Origin: UMGS1649 sp045534225
Lineage (GTDB): Bacteria > Bacillota > Clostridia > TANB77 > CAG-465
Direction of reading: 5' to 3'
DNA length: 64,000 bases
NCBI GenBank assembly: GCA_045534225.1
Contig: JAZSJJ010000005.1
Span: 97,666-161,665 of the forward strand
The notes beneath the pieces are model-generated. The model was given only the letters and a program-made list of their open reading frames with translations, was not told the origin of the DNA and made no database searches. Within the stretch, counting starts at the first letter, position 1, and each line of letters starts with the position of its first letter. Shown here in pieces: positions 63,201 through 64,000 of the stretch. The position numbers were made by a program, and so were the translations under genes.

Positions 63201-64000
63201 ATGTTTTCTAAAAGAGCTGATGGAAGAAGAATAAAATCTTTAGCTCCATATTATAAGATAATTCCATATATAATGAAGGAAAGATCAGATGCTCATGTGT
63301 ATTTTGAAGAAGATATTCCAGTAGATAATTTAGAAGAGTACATTGCTAAAAAGAAAGAGCAAGGAATAAAGATAAAACACATGGATGTGGTTCTTGCGGC
63401 AATTGGTAGAGTTGCTTTAGAAAAACCACGTATTAATAGATTTATTATGAATCGCAGAATATACGCAAGAAATGAAGTAAGCATTTCTCTTGCTATGATA
63501 AGAAAACTAAATGAAGAAGATTATGTAGATACTACAGTTAAGTTTAAGATTAAACCAGAAGATACAATATTTACTATTGCAGAGAAAGAACAAAAAGTTG
63601 TTGAAGAAAACAAGAAGGCAAAGTCAAATAATAGTACGGATAAACTTGCGGCAGCAGTAATGAGTTTGCCAAATCCATTAATAAAATTTGTTGTATGGTT
63701 AATAACTAAACTGGATAATTGGAATATGCTACCTAGATTTGTAATGGAAGCATCTCCGTTCCATACGAGTATTTTCTTAACAAATCTTGGTTCTGTTGGT
63801 ATTGACTCAATATATCATCATATATATAATTTTGGGACAACCAGTGGGTTTCTCGCAATGGGTGGAAGAAAGACGAGAATTAAAGATGTTAATACAGGTG
63901 AAACAGAAAAGTATATGACGTTTAAATTTGTAATGGATGAAAGAATTTGTGACGGATACTATTATGCTAGAGCGTTTAATGCATTTAGAAGATATATAAT
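63201..64000 (+). CDS. E2-acyltransferase-like protein (2-oxo acid dehydrogenase catalytic fold), 3' end outside window
   Basis: 266 codons visible, RBS GGGGGAA. The CAT-like fold is recognisable from IPVDNLEEYIAKKKEQG, HMDVVLAAIGRVALEKPRIN, IFLTNLGSVGID and, near the end, FVMDERICDGYYYARAF, where the usual catalytic HxxxDG appears as RICDG. No lipoyl or peripheral-subunit-binding domain precedes it, and no E1 or E3 gene is adjacent. It is probably a stand-alone acyltransferase-like protein, not a dehydrogenase-complex subunit. Whether it is active cannot be said. Confidence 0.8.
   Translation, partial: MFSKRADGRRIKSLAPYYKIIPYIMKERSDAHVYFEEDIPVDNLEEYIAKKKEQGIKIKHMDVVLAAIGRVALEKPRINRFIMNRRIYARNEVSISLAMIRKLNEEDYVDTTVKFKIKPEDTIFTIAEKEQKVVEENKKAKSNNSTDKLAAAVMSLPNPLIKFVVWLITKLDNWNMLPRFVMEASPFHTSIFLTNLGSVGIDSIYHHIYNFGTTSGFLAMGGRKTRIKDVNTGETEKYMTFKFVMDERICDGYYYARAFNAFRRYI

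Overview
The window is a gene-dense, AT-rich stretch of a Gram-positive, endospore-forming Clostridia-type chromosome. That reading rests on spoIIP, spoIVA, dpaA and a bofA-type gene, a Spo0A-type DNA-binding domain, a T-box in front of pheST, RNase Y, and GGAGG-type ribosome binding sites. The style (orphan pilin-like proteins starting KKGISLIVLVITIIV, many short orphan genes) resembles uncultured gut Clostridia, but I cannot name a genus. Most of the window is ordinary core chromosome with no rRNA, no CRISPR array and no intact transposase or integrase.

Layout. 0-8.5 kb: 3' part of dnaE, a small orphan gene, a diacylglycerol-kinase-type lipid kinase, leuS, and a GGDEF protein with a decayed EAL domain. 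8.6-9.1 kb: tRNA-Val-Asp-Phe-Gly behind a consensus promoter. 9.1-13.3 kb: a secreted pilin-like protein, pssA (minus), and three tandem single-gene units encoding proteins with a Spo0A C-terminal DNA-binding domain or a diverged relative, without a receiver domain. 13.3-17.1 kb: T-box-pheS-pheT (minus). 17.2-30.4 kb: ferritin-like protein, DivIVA-like protein, spoIIP, rny, folC, GNAT, dinB, a mini-DprA-like protein, spoIVA, recJ and a metallo-beta-lactamase-fold hydrolase, with orphan small genes in between. 30.4-41 kb: a HELGH metalloprotease-like orphan with a small partner, then ung-queA-(coiled coil)-tgt-cls-dpaA-uppP-folD. 41-50 kb: a second pilin-like protein, a stand-alone VirD4/TraG-like ATPase, pth, rplU-rpmA (no prp between), trpS, an orphan, obgE and bofA. 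50-54.3 kb: an accessory island that begins at tRNA-Gly, contains a dead tnpV and carries an HD hydrolase, a PatB-type lyase, a DUF6602-like nuclease candidate and an orphan. 54.3-64 kb: a CNNM/CBS protein, two small orphans, a fused MacB-like ABC transporter, a 1.3-kb segment bounded by a perfect 60-bp direct repeat (a CA-repeat ORF and a broken pilin gene), a CofE-domain protein, and the start of an E2-acyltransferase-like gene.

How the genes fit together. Housekeeping operons cover replication and repair (dnaE, recJ, ung, dinB), translation (leuS, pheST, trpS, rplU, rpmA, obgE, pth), queuosine (queA, tgt), folate (folC, folD) and envelope lipids (pssA, cls, uppP, lipid kinase). Sporulation genes are scattered among them. 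Superimposed is a recurring class of islets: short orphan proteins, each with its own strong promoter (usually TG-extended -10, 17-bp spacer), GGAGG-type ribosome binding site and hairpin terminator, and codon use that often differs from the neighbours. The three Spo0A-domain proteins belong to this class and are the most interesting feature: possible phosphorylation-independent competitors or partners of Spo0A. The second notable feature is the pilin-like family (two intact copies, one dead), the dead copy lying next to a possibly phase-variable CA-repeat ORF.
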